From the IMG/VR virus record IMGVR_UViG_3300013131_000060, positions 1-51,626 of that record: DNA of 51,626 bases; one strand, 5' to 3'. This stretch comes from a virus. Position 1 is the stretch's first letter. Every line of letters begins with the position of its first letter. Shown piece by piece: positions 8,049 through 15,742 of this stretch. A program made the position numbers and the translations under genes. The notes below the pieces were generated by a model, which had not been told where the DNA came from, did not search any database, and worked only from the letters and a program-made list of their open reading frames with translations.

Positions 8049-8363
8049 TCACCACTCCGGCTCTGGCGTGTCGCCAAAGTCCATCCCTGGTGGAACTTCA
8101 AGCAATTCTTCTAATTTTTGTATCTCGATCGCTTGGAAATCAATTGGCGGCATCGGCATTCGGCGGTGCGTTTTTTTGCTGTTGACTGAGCCAGGAAGGC
8201 CATTGACTTCGCAATACCGTTCGTACCAGTCCCGGACCATGCCAGGGTTGACGAAGCCTTGGAGAAGGTTCGCCACTGATGGAGCGTCTTCCCCCTTTTC
8301 AAACAGAAGCTTTGCGGTAATCCGTAAGATTCTGTTTAAGTTGGTGGCCCCTTTCGTGCTCAC
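8049..8363 (-). CDS. Hypothetical protein, 104 aa, minus strand island
   Basis: A balanced amino-acid mix and a long helical N-terminal half (LNRILRITAKLLFEKGEDAP) make this more convincing than the opposing frame. Residues 37-52 (NLLQGFVNPGMVRDWY) may be a helix-turn-helix. It is divergent from the Rad52-like gene, with about 70 bases between starts, as a regulator of that gene might be (inference). Confidence 0.55.
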   Translation of the reverse strand: MSTKGATNLNRILRITAKLLFEKGEDAPSVANLLQGFVNPGMVRDWYERYCEVNGLPGSVNSKKTHRRMPMPPIDFQAIEIQKLEELLEVPPGMDFGDTPEPEW

Positions 8364-8368
8364 AAGGC

Positions 8369-8397
8369 TTGCTGCAAGGTCAACAGCATGATAGACT
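8369..8397 (+). promoter_or_regulatory. Candidate promoter for the recombination genes
   Basis: TTGCTG, a 17-base spacer and TAGACT lie about 39 bases upstream of the Rad52-like ATG. A GGAGC-AGC-GCTCC palindrome follows in the leader at 8417-8429. Sequence match only. Confidence 0.4.
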
Positions 8398-8435
8398 GGC
8401 GGTCGTCAACCAATTCGGAGCAGCGCTCCGCAACT

Positions 8436-9206
8436 ATGAACCCAACAGCTTTTAGCGACAAGCAGCTCCAGGAGCTGCAAGAACCTCTTTCTAGCCAAGC
8501 CGTAAGAACCAGAAGCCAGAGCGGCAGAAATCTTTCCTATATCGAAGGCTGGTACGCAATTAGCGAGGCTAATCGTATCTTTGGCTTTGGTTCTTGGGAT
8601 CAAGAAATCATTGAACTAAAGTGTGTCTCTGAGCGGGAACGCAAGATTGGTCGGGATCAAAAGGCTGGCTGGGGGGTCTCTTATGTCGCCAGCATCCGAG
8701 TAAATGTAAACGGAATCAAAAGGGAAGGTGTTGGCGCCGGCCATGGCATTGACGTTGATCTTGGCCAAGCGCATGAATCTGCAGTCAAGGAGGCCGCAAC
8801 TGATGCAATGAAGCGGGCTCTGATGACCTTCGGCAACCAGTTCGGCCTTGCTTTGTATGACAAAGAACAACGTAACGTAGAAGACAAGCCTCTCAATCTT
8901 GAGCAAGTTTCTCAATCTGAGAAGGTGGCTCAAAAGTTCGCCGATACTTTGTTAGCTAAAATGGAACAAGTCGGAATCAACTCCGATGGCATCAAAACGC
9001 TTAAAGCAATTCTTCAGATCACTGAATTTGAAGATGTAAAGGATTCCCTGCGGCCAAAGCTTCTTGAAAAGCTGACTCCCGAATATGCAGAAAAGCTTAA
9101 TCTTGGGCAAAATACCAAAGGCCATCAAGTAATTCAAATTGTCACAAAGGAGATAGCGCAATCAACCGCAGACTTGCAAAAAGCGGCTAGCGAGGCAATA
9201 GGCTAA
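8436..9206 (+). CDS. Rad52-family single-strand annealing protein
   Basis: Residues 32-60 carry the Rad52 N-terminal signature NLSYIEGWYAISEANRIFGF, followed by GWGVSYVASIRV, GVGAGHGIDVDLGQAHESAVKEAATDAMKRAL and FGNQFGLALYDK. The protein binds single strands and anneals complementary DNA, serving phage recombination and concatemer formation. The C-terminal third is variable and helical. The next gene, a nuclease, overlaps by TAATG, giving an exonuclease-annealase pair as in Red-type systems. ATG 8436 was chosen because residues upstream look non-coding. Confidence 0.88.
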   Translation: MNPTAFSDKQLQELQEPLSSQAVRTRSQSGRNLSYIEGWYAISEANRIFGFGSWDQEIIELKCVSERERKIGRDQKAGWGVSYVASIRVNVNGIKREGVGAGHGIDVDLGQAHESAVKEAATDAMKRALMTFGNQFGLALYDKEQRNVEDKPLNLEQVSQSEKVAQKFADTLLAKMEQVGINSDGIKTLKAILQITEFEDVKDSLRPKLLEKLTPEYAEKLNLGQNTKGHQVIQIVTKEIAQSTADLQKAASEAIG

Positions 9207-10006
9207 TGCCAGGCGAACATTATTTTTACGAAAAAGATGGACTTGAATACGCCAGGATTTCGACAATCCTTGGCGAGACAATGCCACTTTTTCATCCAGA
9301 CAAACACAAGAGTCTGACTTGGTGGCAGAATAATGAGCCAGATGCGCCAGAAATCCTTGCAAGAGGGCAAAAGCGTGGAACTCTAATTCACGCTGAAATT
9401 GAGATGTGCTTGCTTGGAGATCAGTATGTTCATTCAGCTGAAGCGCCTTCAGTTGAAGAATTGATGTCGCATAACATTCCTGGCTATCTCAATTATCTCA
9501 TGCCTCTTCTTGAAGAAATCAAAACGCAAAATGGACCAGACTCTTTATGGCCTGGCCTTGAGCAAAGCAGTTTCATAGTTGAACAGCCTATTTATTGTCG
9601 CCATGGATTTGCTGGCACTCCAGATAATCGATGTTGGTTTGAGGGAAAATACACGGTTTTTGATTGGAAAAGCGCAAGGTCCTGCCTTGAGAAAGGCGTT
9701 CAGAAAAAACCTCGTCCGATCAGTCGCTATTCAGAGGCAAAGGTGCAGCTTGCTTCTTACGTCCTTGGCCACAACATTGAACTTGCTGGTGATGATTTTC
9801 CGCCTATTGAGCAGGCTGCGATTTGTATCTGCTATGACTGGTGCGAACCATTTTTGCACTTAATGTCAATCGAGGAGATCAGAGAAGGCGTTAACGAGTT
9901 TATCGAAAGGTTTGGTGTTTACAAAGAACTTGAAAACTCCGTCTTCCCCAGGCCATTGGCAAAATTAAATCAAAGCGAGTCACTCAATGATTTCAGCGAG
10001 TTTTGA
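9206..10006 (+). CDS. PD-(D/E)XK nuclease (RecB/Cas4-like exonuclease)
   Basis: The family motifs are in order: RGTLIHAEIE (residues 57-66, His62 and Glu66), GTPDNRCWFEGKYTVFDWKSA (Asp140, Asp153 and Lys155 as the metal site), then KVQLASYVLG with Gln and Tyr. Such nucleases resect DNA ends to make single strands for the annealase encoded just upstream. No Fe-S cysteine set is evident, so Cas4 itself is unlikely. Confidence 0.82.
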   Translation: MPGEHYFYEKDGLEYARISTILGETMPLFHPDKHKSLTWWQNNEPDAPEILARGQKRGTLIHAEIEMCLLGDQYVHSAEAPSVEELMSHNIPGYLNYLMPLLEEIKTQNGPDSLWPGLEQSSFIVEQPIYCRHGFAGTPDNRCWFEGKYTVFDWKSARSCLEKGVQKKPRPISRYSEAKVQLASYVLGHNIELAGDDFPPIEQAAICICYDWCEPFLHLMSIEEIREGVNEFIERFGVYKELENSVFPRPLAKLNQSESLNDFSEF

Positions 10007-10385
10007 CGGTTACGTTACGGAACAGCCGTCCATCAAGGAAGGTAATTATGGGAGGTACACCGAAATAACCCTCCGCGTTGCTACTGCTGGCAAGGAGGTT
10101 CATTATGTATCTTCAAGATTTTATGGCAGAAAAATTAGGCCAATTGAAGAATACATTAACAATGGCGATTATATAACAATGTTTGGCTGTGTGACTTCAA
10201 TTAGTGAAAGGCGGAAGGAAGCTGGTGGCGGCAAATACTGTCAAATTTACCTGAAGGATGCTTGTTACACCCTTCCGCCAAAAATGGCTGGTGAAGCGCG
10301 ATTCCGCCCCAGCCTTCCGACTGCCAATCTTGAGGAAAGGCTTGACATTCTTGACTTTGCAGACGATGATGGACCAGAGTTCTAA
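9987..10385 (+). CDS. OB-fold single-strand DNA-binding protein paralogue
   Basis: The first 100 residues have the SSB strand pattern (SFDGYVTEQPSIKEG..., EITLRVAT, VSSRFYG, YITMFGCVTSISER). The tail ends LDFADDDGPEF, an acidic tip like that of SSB proteins. It overlaps the nuclease gene by 20 bases and precedes a second, canonical SSB. The two may divide work or form mixed complexes. Confidence 0.72.
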   Translation: MISASFDGYVTEQPSIKEGNYGRYTEITLRVATAGKEVHYVSSRFYGRKIRPIEEYINNGDYITMFGCVTSISERRKEAGGGKYCQIYLKDACYTLPPKMAGEARFRPSLPTANLEERLDILDFADDDGPEF

Positions 10386-10411
10386 TCTCAACCACAACTT
10401 CTTTACAACAA

Positions 10412-10834
10412 ATGGCATCTTTTAATAACTGCACCTTCAGCGGCAATGTTGGGAGAGATCCTGAGCTTCGTTATTTTGACGATGGCAAAACTGTTGCTAA
10501 TTTCAGCATTGCTGTTGAAGACTACAAAGGTGAAACCATGTGGGTGTCCGTCAAGGTGTGGGGCAAGCCAGCACAGACCATTGCTGACTATGTTCGCAAA
10601 GGTTCTCAGCTAATTGTTAGTGGAGAGCTTCAGCAGGAAACATGGGAAAAGGATGGCGAACAGAAAAGCAAAATGGTTTTGAGGTGCCAAAGTTTCACTT
10701 TTTTGGGCTCCAAAAAAGAAGGAGCTGCCTTTGGGAACGCTTCCGGCGGTGGCAGCCCTAATAGTGGGGCTCGCAAACCAGCCGCCAAGTCCCGCCCAGC
10801 AGCCCCAGTAGAAGAGGAAGAGCTGCCCTTCTAG
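10412..10834 (+). CDS. ssb: Single-strand DNA-binding protein
   Basis: The 140-residue protein has the bacterial SSB fold: NNCTFSGNVGRDPELRYF at the N-terminus, ANFSIAVED, MWVSVKVWGKPAQTIADYVRKGSQLIVSG, a Gly/Pro/Ala-rich linker from about residue 108, and the acidic tip EEEELPF that recruits partner enzymes. It coats single strands at the fork and during recombination. Confidence 0.93.
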   Translation: MASFNNCTFSGNVGRDPELRYFDDGKTVANFSIAVEDYKGETMWVSVKVWGKPAQTIADYVRKGSQLIVSGELQQETWEKDGEQKSKMVLRCQSFTFLGSKKEGAAFGNASGGGSPNSGARKPAAKSRPAAPVEEEELPF

Positions 10835-10845
10835 CAAACAGGGGC

Positions 10846-11034
10846 ATGGCATCGGCTTACATAGCAGCCAATGTCACCCTCTCCTTAGCGCTGACAGGAT
10901 TACTGCTCGGGCCGTGCGGTAATTTCCAGCTTCGTTCTGGCCAGAAGCGCTTAGAGTCTGGAGTCTTGATTGAGATGATGTGGTTCCTGAGTATCCATGC
11001 TCGCTGTGGCATCATCAAGGGTGATCGCCAGTAA
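10846..11034 (+). CDS. Doubtful small protein with hydrophobic N-terminus
   Basis: A 62-residue frame follows SSB by 11 bases. It starts with a hydrophobic stretch (residues 3-23) like a membrane helix or signal sequence. No homology suspected, so it may be non-coding. Confidence 0.3.
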   Translation: MASAYIAANVTLSLALTGLLLGPCGNFQLRSGQKRLESGVLIEMMWFLSIHARCGIIKGDRQ

Positions 11035-11045
11035 GTCCCCTAGCA

Positions 11046-11807
11046 ATGTTAAATAAAAGCGATCCCCATTACGGGGCGATGCTAATTGAACAGGCAAGGC
11101 TTCATCTTGGCACCGTCATGGCGGGCCAAGATTCGGAGCCTTTTTTTATGGCAATGCTTCAGATTGCCGAAGCAAAAGTGTATCTTAAATATACAACTCT
11201 AAAGAACAAAGAAATTGAGTTAAAGGGTATTAAAGACTTTCTCCAAAGCGTTTACTATGGGTTAGGAATTAAAGATCTAAATGGATTCACGGCAAATGTT
11301 GTAAAGTCTTCTCTCAAGGAAAAGTCAAAGAGTAAATACGCACATCAATTTATTAAATGGCTCAGAGAGCAAGATCCTGAATTTCAGTTTCCTCAGGATT
11401 ACTTCGAGTTTCGTCGCATAATGTATATGATCTACTATAATAAAAAGCTACCCAAGAAAACAAAAATTTTATCCTACAGATGGGCGCGATTTATTTACAA
11501 GACAGAGCCCAGCCTTCTCAACGATATTGGCTGGGACAGAAAGTATAAGACAGTCCAAGCTTGTTACTACGGAGAGGGTTTTGAAGAAAAACAGGCAATT
11601 CTGAAGCCTATCAAGACCTATCAGAACCCTACGGATTTCCAGCTTGATCAGCTTTCAGATAGCTTGTACGCGAGGCTTGGCTATGGCAAGGCCAAGCTGT
11701 TAGCATTAAAACTCGTTCGTCGCTGTGAAAGTGAGAATCTATCAGGGTCAGGGAATCCAGAACATGATGATGATTCTTCTGCAGCCGGGGCCGGATGGGA
11801 CGAATGA
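11046..11807 (+). CDS. Hypothetical protein, 253 aa, in the recombination cluster
   Basis: The protein is mostly helical and basic, rich in Lys, Tyr and Phe in its middle part, with a very acidic, Gly/Ser-rich tail (EHDDDSSAAGAGWDE). The acidic end resembles tips that bind other proteins. Its last 44 bases overlap the RusA gene. No domain recognised. Confidence 0.7.
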   Translation: MLNKSDPHYGAMLIEQARLHLGTVMAGQDSEPFFMAMLQIAEAKVYLKYTTLKNKEIELKGIKDFLQSVYYGLGIKDLNGFTANVVKSSLKEKSKSKYAHQFIKWLREQDPEFQFPQDYFEFRRIMYMIYYNKKLPKKTKILSYRWARFIYKTEPSLLNDIGWDRKYKTVQACYYGEGFEEKQAILKPIKTYQNPTDFQLDQLSDSLYARLGYGKAKLLALKLVRRCESENLSGSGNPEHDDDSSAAGAGWDE

Positions 11808-12168
11808 CTGGATCACGCTTCGTCTCGATGGCCCTCTACAGCCCAAGGAACGCCCCAGACAGGGTATGGGCAGGTCGTTTACCTCAGCGAAGTACAGGGC
11901 CTGGCTCAAGGCCGCCCAGGCATCGCTGACGCTGCAATGGGCTGGGTCGCCGCCCCTTGAGTACGCTCTTGCTGGCTTTGAATTTCATGGTCATGGCAGA
12001 TCAGATGTTGACAACTTGCAAGGTGCCGTGCTTGACGCCGCTGTAAAAGCGAATGTTCTAGTAGACGACAAGTGCTCTCGTGTTCCTGGTGGGGTCCAAT
12101 GGTGGCAGTCAGCTCCAACCGACCAGCAGGTTTCATTCCTGTATTTACGCCCCTGGTGGCCTCTTTAA
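11764..12168 (+). CDS. RusA-like Holliday junction resolvase
   Basis: The diagnostic region is SDVDNLQGAVLDA (Asp81, Asp83, Asn84, Asp91) followed by NVLVDDK (Asp101 and Asp102), which makes the metal-binding site of RusA dimers. The N-terminus LDGPLQPKERPRQG fits the family's substrate loop. It cuts four-way junctions, as expected before packaging. An ATG triplet run at 11764 is the preferred start; an upstream ATG at 11725 would add 13 residues inside the previous gene. Confidence 0.88.
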   Translation: MMMILLQPGPDGTNDWITLRLDGPLQPKERPRQGMGRSFTSAKYRAWLKAAQASLTLQWAGSPPLEYALAGFEFHGHGRSDVDNLQGAVLDAAVKANVLVDDKCSRVPGGVQWWQSAPTDQQVSFLYLRPWWPL

Positions 12169-12187
12169 GAAAAGTGAGCCGGTTGGC

Positions 12188-12216
12188 TTGCGCATTTGGA
12201 GATTTCAAGCTACGAT
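12188..12216 (+). promoter_or_regulatory. Candidate promoter for the cyAbrB gene
   Basis: TTGCGC, a 17-base spacer and TACGAT lie between the RusA stop and the regulator's likely start. The -10 text (AGCTACGAT) resembles candidate late sites at 47904 and 49813. Confidence 0.4.
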
Positions 12217-12242
12217 GGGCCAGTCGTCAACGAGTTTTCACG

Positions 12243-12806
12243 TTGCCCCGCCGAAAGAACACCGCTGAAGCGGCTGAACCCACTGTCACCCCCGATCCAA
12301 TGCCTGAAGTTACCGAGAAAAAAGCGCCTGCTACAACCAGTAAGAAGGGAACGCCCGTCTCTCCCGAGATGCTGCTGAAAATCACTTCCGAAATGGAGGG
12401 AGCGCCTATCGACAAGGTTGCCCATGCCTGTGGCTACTATTCAGAGTTCACCACAACTGCCACTGGTGAAGTGGAAGTTCGAGTGGCTACCTCTGATACG
12501 TTTGCTTACATGCAAGCGTTGCTGGCAGCTCAAGGCACCAACCTTGCTCCTCCGATTCGCAGCAATCGTCGCAGCAATCGTCAACCGATCATCAAGATTG
12601 GCAAGACTGGTAACATTGTTGTTGGTGGCCGCTACACCACGATCGCCGGCTTCCCATTTGGCGCCGAGCTTGATTCCCGCGTCCGCATTGAAGCCGAAAA
12701 AGGCAAAATCACTATCTTTGCGGCTGATCCTGACGAGTACGTCTCCTCTGAAGAGCTTGACCTTGACTTTGACGAAACGGATGAGGACAGCGAACTAGAT
12801 CTTTGA
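12243..12806 (+). CDS. cyAbrB-family (AbrB-like) transcriptional regulator
   Basis: Counting from 12243, residues 38-100 match the cyanobacterial AbrB-like pattern: VSPEMLLKITSEMEG, HACGYYSEF, then FAYMQALLAAQGTNL. Residues 115-160 (IKIGKTGNIVVGGRYTTIAG...VRIEAEKGKITIF) form the swapped-hairpin-like DNA-binding part. An acidic tail ends DETDEDSELDL. Cellular cyAbrB proteins control carbon, nitrogen and stress genes and bind DNA broadly. A phage copy could reprogramme the host or regulate phage promoters. Starts at TTG 12243, ATG 12300 or GTG 12174 are all possible. A clean terminator follows. Confidence 0.82.
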   Translation: MPRRKNTAEAAEPTVTPDPMPEVTEKKAPATTSKKGTPVSPEMLLKITSEMEGAPIDKVAHACGYYSEFTTTATGEVEVRVATSDTFAYMQALLAAQGTNLAPPIRSNRRSNRQPIIKIGKTGNIVVGGRYTTIAGFPFGAELDSRVRIEAEKGKITIFAADPDEYVSSEELDLDFDETDEDSELDL

Positions 12807-12828
12807 TTTTTGCTGGCTTTTGTTAATT

Positions 12829-12856
12829 AGCCCCGGATTACACGGGGCTTTTCTTT
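12829..12856 (+). terminator. Rho-independent terminator after the cyAbrB gene
   Basis: GCCCCG, a GATTACA loop and CGGGGC are followed by TTTTCTTTTCCTTTT. It closes the replication and regulator operon. Confidence 0.8.
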
Positions 12857-12866
12857 TCCTTTTGCT

Positions 12867-13265
12867 ATGACACATCTTTCTCAAGCGCTGGAATTTCGCC
12901 GTAAATTTGCACAACCCAGTCTTCATCCAGAGGCTGCGATTAAGTTTGAAGATATTTCCAGGCTTAGTATGCAGCTTGGCTTAATTCAAGAAGAAGCTGA
13001 TGAGTTCAAAGAAGCCATTGAAGAGTGGACGGCTGTGCCCAGCAGGGCAGCAAAGGCCCATGCTCTCAAGGAGCTTGCGGACTTAGTTTATGTTTGCTAT
13101 CAAATGGCGGCTTTTTTGAACGTTGACCTTGAAGCAGCTCTTGACAGGGTTCATGCTTCTAACATGAGCAAACTAGATGACAATGGCAAGCCCATTTACA
13201 ATGCTTCTGGCAAAGTCATGAAAGGACCGAACTACAAAAAGCCTGATTTAACTGACTTATTTTAG
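12867..13265 (+). CDS. MazG-like nucleotide pyrophosphohydrolase
   Basis: The all-alpha NTP-PPase pattern is present: LGLIQEEADEFKEA (Glu42, Glu43, Glu46), ALKELADLVYVCYQ (Glu69, Asp72), and the family tail HASNMSKLDDNGKPIYNASG followed by GKVMKGPNYKKPDL. These enzymes split dNTPs or related nucleotides to the monophosphate. Cyanophage MazG proteins have been linked to nucleotide pool control. Here it pairs with the dNMP kinase at 18042 and the NrdR-like protein. Confidence 0.85.
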   Translation: MTHLSQALEFRRKFAQPSLHPEAAIKFEDISRLSMQLGLIQEEADEFKEAIEEWTAVPSRAAKAHALKELADLVYVCYQMAAFLNVDLEAALDRVHASNMSKLDDNGKPIYNASGKVMKGPNYKKPDLTDLF

Positions 13266-13271
13266 TCAACC

Positions 13272-13493
13272 ATGAGACTATTCAAATCAGCAAAACAGCG
13301 CGTACTCGATTCAGTAAATTTGACTGATCCAGGCAAGCGCGTAGCTAAGCGACTAATGAAAAACGAAGGCTTAGTTTATGAACGATTGTTTAACTATCTG
13401 GGCGAACTGGAAGATCGTTTGGATCAAATCTCCAGCGCCTTAAGAAAAACCCAGCACACACAAACTAATCTTAAATTACCTGAAATCAAATGA
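13272..13493 (+). CDS. Small basic coiled-coil protein, 73 aa
   Basis: The N-terminus LFKSAKQRVLDSVNLTDPGKR closely resembles that of the 48-residue protein at 36464 (FRKSTKERVLNSPALTDSGRR), so a shared module is likely. A helical C-terminal half has heptad spacing. It is joined to the next gene by ATGA. Confidence 0.6.
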   Translation: MRLFKSAKQRVLDSVNLTDPGKRVAKRLMKNEGLVYERLFNYLGELEDRLDQISSALRKTQHTQTNLKLPEIK

Positions 13494-13723
13494 AACTTAT
13501 TGTAATTCTGCTAATGCTTTCAGCGCCATCTATGGCTCAATCTATTGATCCAGTCATGTATGGTCAGCGATTTTGCGAGTTGCGCAAAATGAATGTTGAT
13601 GCTGCTCCAGCCAGAAAGGCGGCAGTTGACTACAGCTTTGATGCGAGCCGTCCAGCGTCTGGCCGTGATGCAGATACATCGGCAGCAGCCAAGTATGTTG
13701 TTGACAATAACTGCCATCAATAG
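13490..13723 (+). CDS. Small secreted or periplasmic protein
   Basis: A signal peptide is evident: MKLIVILLMLSAPSMAQS, cleaved after AMAQ-like MAQ at about residue 17. The mature 60 residues hold two cysteines (in FCELRK and NNCHQ) that could form a disulfide. No family known to me. It could modify the host envelope during infection. Confidence 0.6.
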   Translation: MKLIVILLMLSAPSMAQSIDPVMYGQRFCELRKMNVDAAPARKAAVDYSFDASRPASGRDADTSAAAKYVVDNNCHQ

Positions 13724-13763
13724 CGAAATAGACTTTGACGCTAGATTTGCCGTTGACTCGCAA

Positions 13764-14153
13764 ATGGAGTGCCTCAAAATGTCCTGTGAACGGAGGCCCA
13801 TCGACATCGCCCGAGATCACCTCCCGTTCACCTGCTTGAACTGCGGCGCTAAAGAATTGCGAGTCATTGAAACACGATTTAACAACAACGCGATACGCAG
13901 GCGCAAGCATTGCTTGAGCTGCGGAAACCGTGAGACCACATACGAAATCTCTCAGTTGCGATATAAACAATTACAGGCCGTCGATAAAATTTGCACTATT
14001 CTGCTGGGCGATGATTCAGCGATTGCGAAAGAGCCACGGCTTAATTGCATTAGCTGTAATCATTGGGAACATGGCAAGTGTGGTATGGGCTTCCCTGAAG
14101 CTGGTGGTTTCTTTGCGGATGACTGCGCTTGTTATCAAAAGAGTTTCGTATAA
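13764..14153 (+). CDS. NrdR-like zinc-ribbon protein without ATP cone
   Basis: CLNCGAKELRVIETRF and RRRKHCLSCGNRETTYE form a four-cysteine ribbon like that of NrdR, the repressor of ribonucleotide reductase genes. The ATP-cone domain of NrdR is missing. Instead a second cysteine set (CISCNHWEHGKCG... DDCACY) ends the 129-residue protein. It may bind DNA near nucleotide metabolism genes, though a structural zinc role is equally possible. ATG 13764 or 13779 may be the start. Confidence 0.65.
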   Translation: MECLKMSCERRPIDIARDHLPFTCLNCGAKELRVIETRFNNNAIRRRKHCLSCGNRETTYEISQLRYKQLQAVDKICTILLGDDSAIAKEPRLNCISCNHWEHGKCGMGFPEAGGFFADDCACYQKSFV

Positions 14154-14164
14154 AAAAGCAATTT

Positions 14165-14449
14165 CTAAGGCGGTAGAGGAGTGGAACTCCTAGCTCGAAA
14201 CTTTCTTTCATGCAGGCCGGCTTTTTCTACTTTATAGCGAAGAACGCCAAGCCGAAACATACTAGAGCCGATCATAGCAAAAGAGTTCCCTAGCTCTTTT
14301 TTTGAGCTTTCGTCTAGGCAGGCAATTTTTTGCTCAAGTACGGCTACAAGAGCCTCGAATGATGCTACACACTGATTGATGGCTAGTTCTGTTTTTTTGT
14401 AAGCGCCTAAAATTTCTTCTTCGTCTGGCTGACTTAGTGGCAGGCCCAT
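14165..14449 (-). CDS. Hypothetical helical protein, 94 aa, minus strand
   Basis: The opening MGLPLSQPDEEEILGAYKK and the long amphipathic helices after it look coding. It overlaps the upstream minus frame (14334-14603) by 116 bases. A perfect AGGAGT-GGA-ACTCCT hairpin lies in its last codons (14178-14192). Confidence 0.5.
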   Translation of the reverse strand: MGLPLSQPDEEEILGAYKKTELAINQCVASFEALVAVLEQKIACLDESSKKELGNSFAMIGSSMFRLGVLRYKVEKAGLHERKFRARSSTPLPP

Positions 14450-14603
14450 TGATTCTTTGGATTGTGATTTGAGTCCAATCTGGGTAGGCTTTCTCTAGGT
14501 GCTGAAGAGCAGTTTCGTTGCCTCCCCGCCAATCGCGCAAAACTCCTAGGACAGGGGTATCCCCGCCTCGAAGGATCGTGAATTGGTAAGAAGACGACCT
14601 CAT
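14334..14603 (-). CDS. Hypothetical protein, minus strand, overlapping frame
   Basis: Residues 1-55 (SSYQFTILRGGDTPVLGVLR..., then AYPDWTQITIQRI) look like a small folded beta/alpha protein. The last 35 residues are Arg-rich and run over the next gene in another frame, where they look less natural. A frameshift or an overlapping gene pair could explain this. Confidence 0.4.
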   Translation of the reverse strand: MRSSSYQFTILRGGDTPVLGVLRDWRGGNETALQHLEKAYPDWTQITIQRINGPATKSARRRRNFRRLQKNRTSHQSVCSIIRGSCSRT

Positions 14604-14772
14604 AAGCGGTATCCTATTGCTCGTCGATGTTTTCTGCAAGGTGGCGAGGACAGTAAAGGGAAAGAAGCGATTTCCGTTCAAAATCACTATTGTCCCGCCT
14701 GACCAGCCAGCACCGAAATCACCCTGGATTGGCACTCATCACTGGAAACACAGAGCAATCTATAATATAAAA

Positions 14773-15135
14773 ATGAAGTTATCTATTCAAATCAAAAAAG
14801 CTTCCAGCAGGGCTAAATACAAATGGTATAAACTTTACTGCGTAAGAGGGTATGGCGCTCCAGGTGTCTCTGAGTTTATATGTCCTTACTCCGGCATGGT
14901 TGCAAAAACTGTTGCGCCTCAGGAAGCGGCTTCTCTTCGGAGATACTGGTCTTTATGTGCCAAGAAATCAAAAGAAATGTTGGACTGGCTTAACCTGCTG
15001 GACCCTGCAAAATATTCAACGGGACTCAATAGTTATCTTTTGAGAACTATTGTAGCTACTTACAACATTAAGGAAATAAAAGAATATCAAGAGCGATACC
15101 CTTTCAAAGAAGCAAAACCATGGCAAGAGCTGTAA
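14773..15135 (+). CDS. Hypothetical protein, 120 aa
   Basis: TATAATATAAAA stands just before the ATG, so initiation may be nearly leaderless. The N-terminal part is basic (KLSIQIKKASSRAKYKWYKL) with paired cysteines near CVRGYG and ICPYSG; the rest is helical. It overlaps the next gene by 16 bases. Confidence 0.6.
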   Translation: MKLSIQIKKASSRAKYKWYKLYCVRGYGAPGVSEFICPYSGMVAKTVAPQEAASLRRYWSLCAKKSKEMLDWLNLLDPAKYSTGLNSYLLRTIVATYNIKEIKEYQERYPFKEAKPWQEL

Positions 15136-15659
15136 GGTATCACGAAAAAATCAATAAGCATGGTTGGCCGATGTTTACCGCAAGCCAAACCGATAATCGT
15201 TTTGCATTGTGCAAGAAAGCGTTGTGCCCTGATCGAACATTGCTTGTCAGAATAAAAGATTGCTATGCTTCTGAGTTTGAGATTCAAAAATATTGCAAGC
15301 TAAAATTCCTGTCAGAGGAGTATTTTTCTGAAAATGCAAAAAATTTTTCCCAGCTTGCTTGGGGTGGAATGTACACGATTCACAAGTTTGCTCTTGAAGG
15401 TGCATTCTATCCCTTTGTAAGGTGCATGGAAAAAACAAGGCCAGTCGATAGTGGTGTAATTTGGATTGGAACTCGATACGAGTATCCAAGAATTTACGTT
15501 GACAACCTTGTAGCTAATTGGCTTTGTCCTTACTCGAAAGGAGGTTATGTTATGACAGAGCCATTCGAGCCGCTGTATCGTGTGTTGGATAACTGGTCGC
15601 GGCTGGCAGATCGCTGTCTCTATCCGTGCCTTATGCTACCGCCTGTTCCAGACCTGTAA
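15120..15659 (+). CDS. Hypothetical protein, 179 aa
   Basis: A Cys- and Tyr-rich protein with no family recognised. It contains CLYPC near the end and an IWIGTRYEYPRIYVDN segment. It overlaps the preceding gene and is likely cotranscribed with it. Confidence 0.6.
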   Translation: MARAVRYHEKINKHGWPMFTASQTDNRFALCKKALCPDRTLLVRIKDCYASEFEIQKYCKLKFLSEEYFSENAKNFSQLAWGGMYTIHKFALEGAFYPFVRCMEKTRPVDSGVIWIGTRYEYPRIYVDNLVANWLCPYSKGGYVMTEPFEPLYRVLDNWSRLADRCLYPCLMLPPVPDL

Positions 15660-15690
15660 AATAAGTTTTGTTATGAATCGCCAATTCGGC

Positions 15691-15719
15691 TTGCTATAGG
15701 CCCAGCGTTTTGATAGGAT
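15691..15719 (+). promoter_or_regulatory. Candidate promoter
   Basis: TTGCTA, a 17-base spacer and TAGGAT lie 24 bases before the ATG at 15743. Same -35 text as repeated module B. Confidence 0.5.
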
Positions 15720-15742
15720 GCCTAGGTCCACTTAAACCAGTC

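Noticed and set aside
7924-8391. A 155-codon plus frame opposite the minus islet
   Set aside because: Ser/Leu/Arg-rich composition and no family; the minus frame is more natural.
9206-10006. Cas4
   Set aside because: The PD-(D/E)XK core is there but the iron-sulfur cysteine cluster is not evident; context is recombination.
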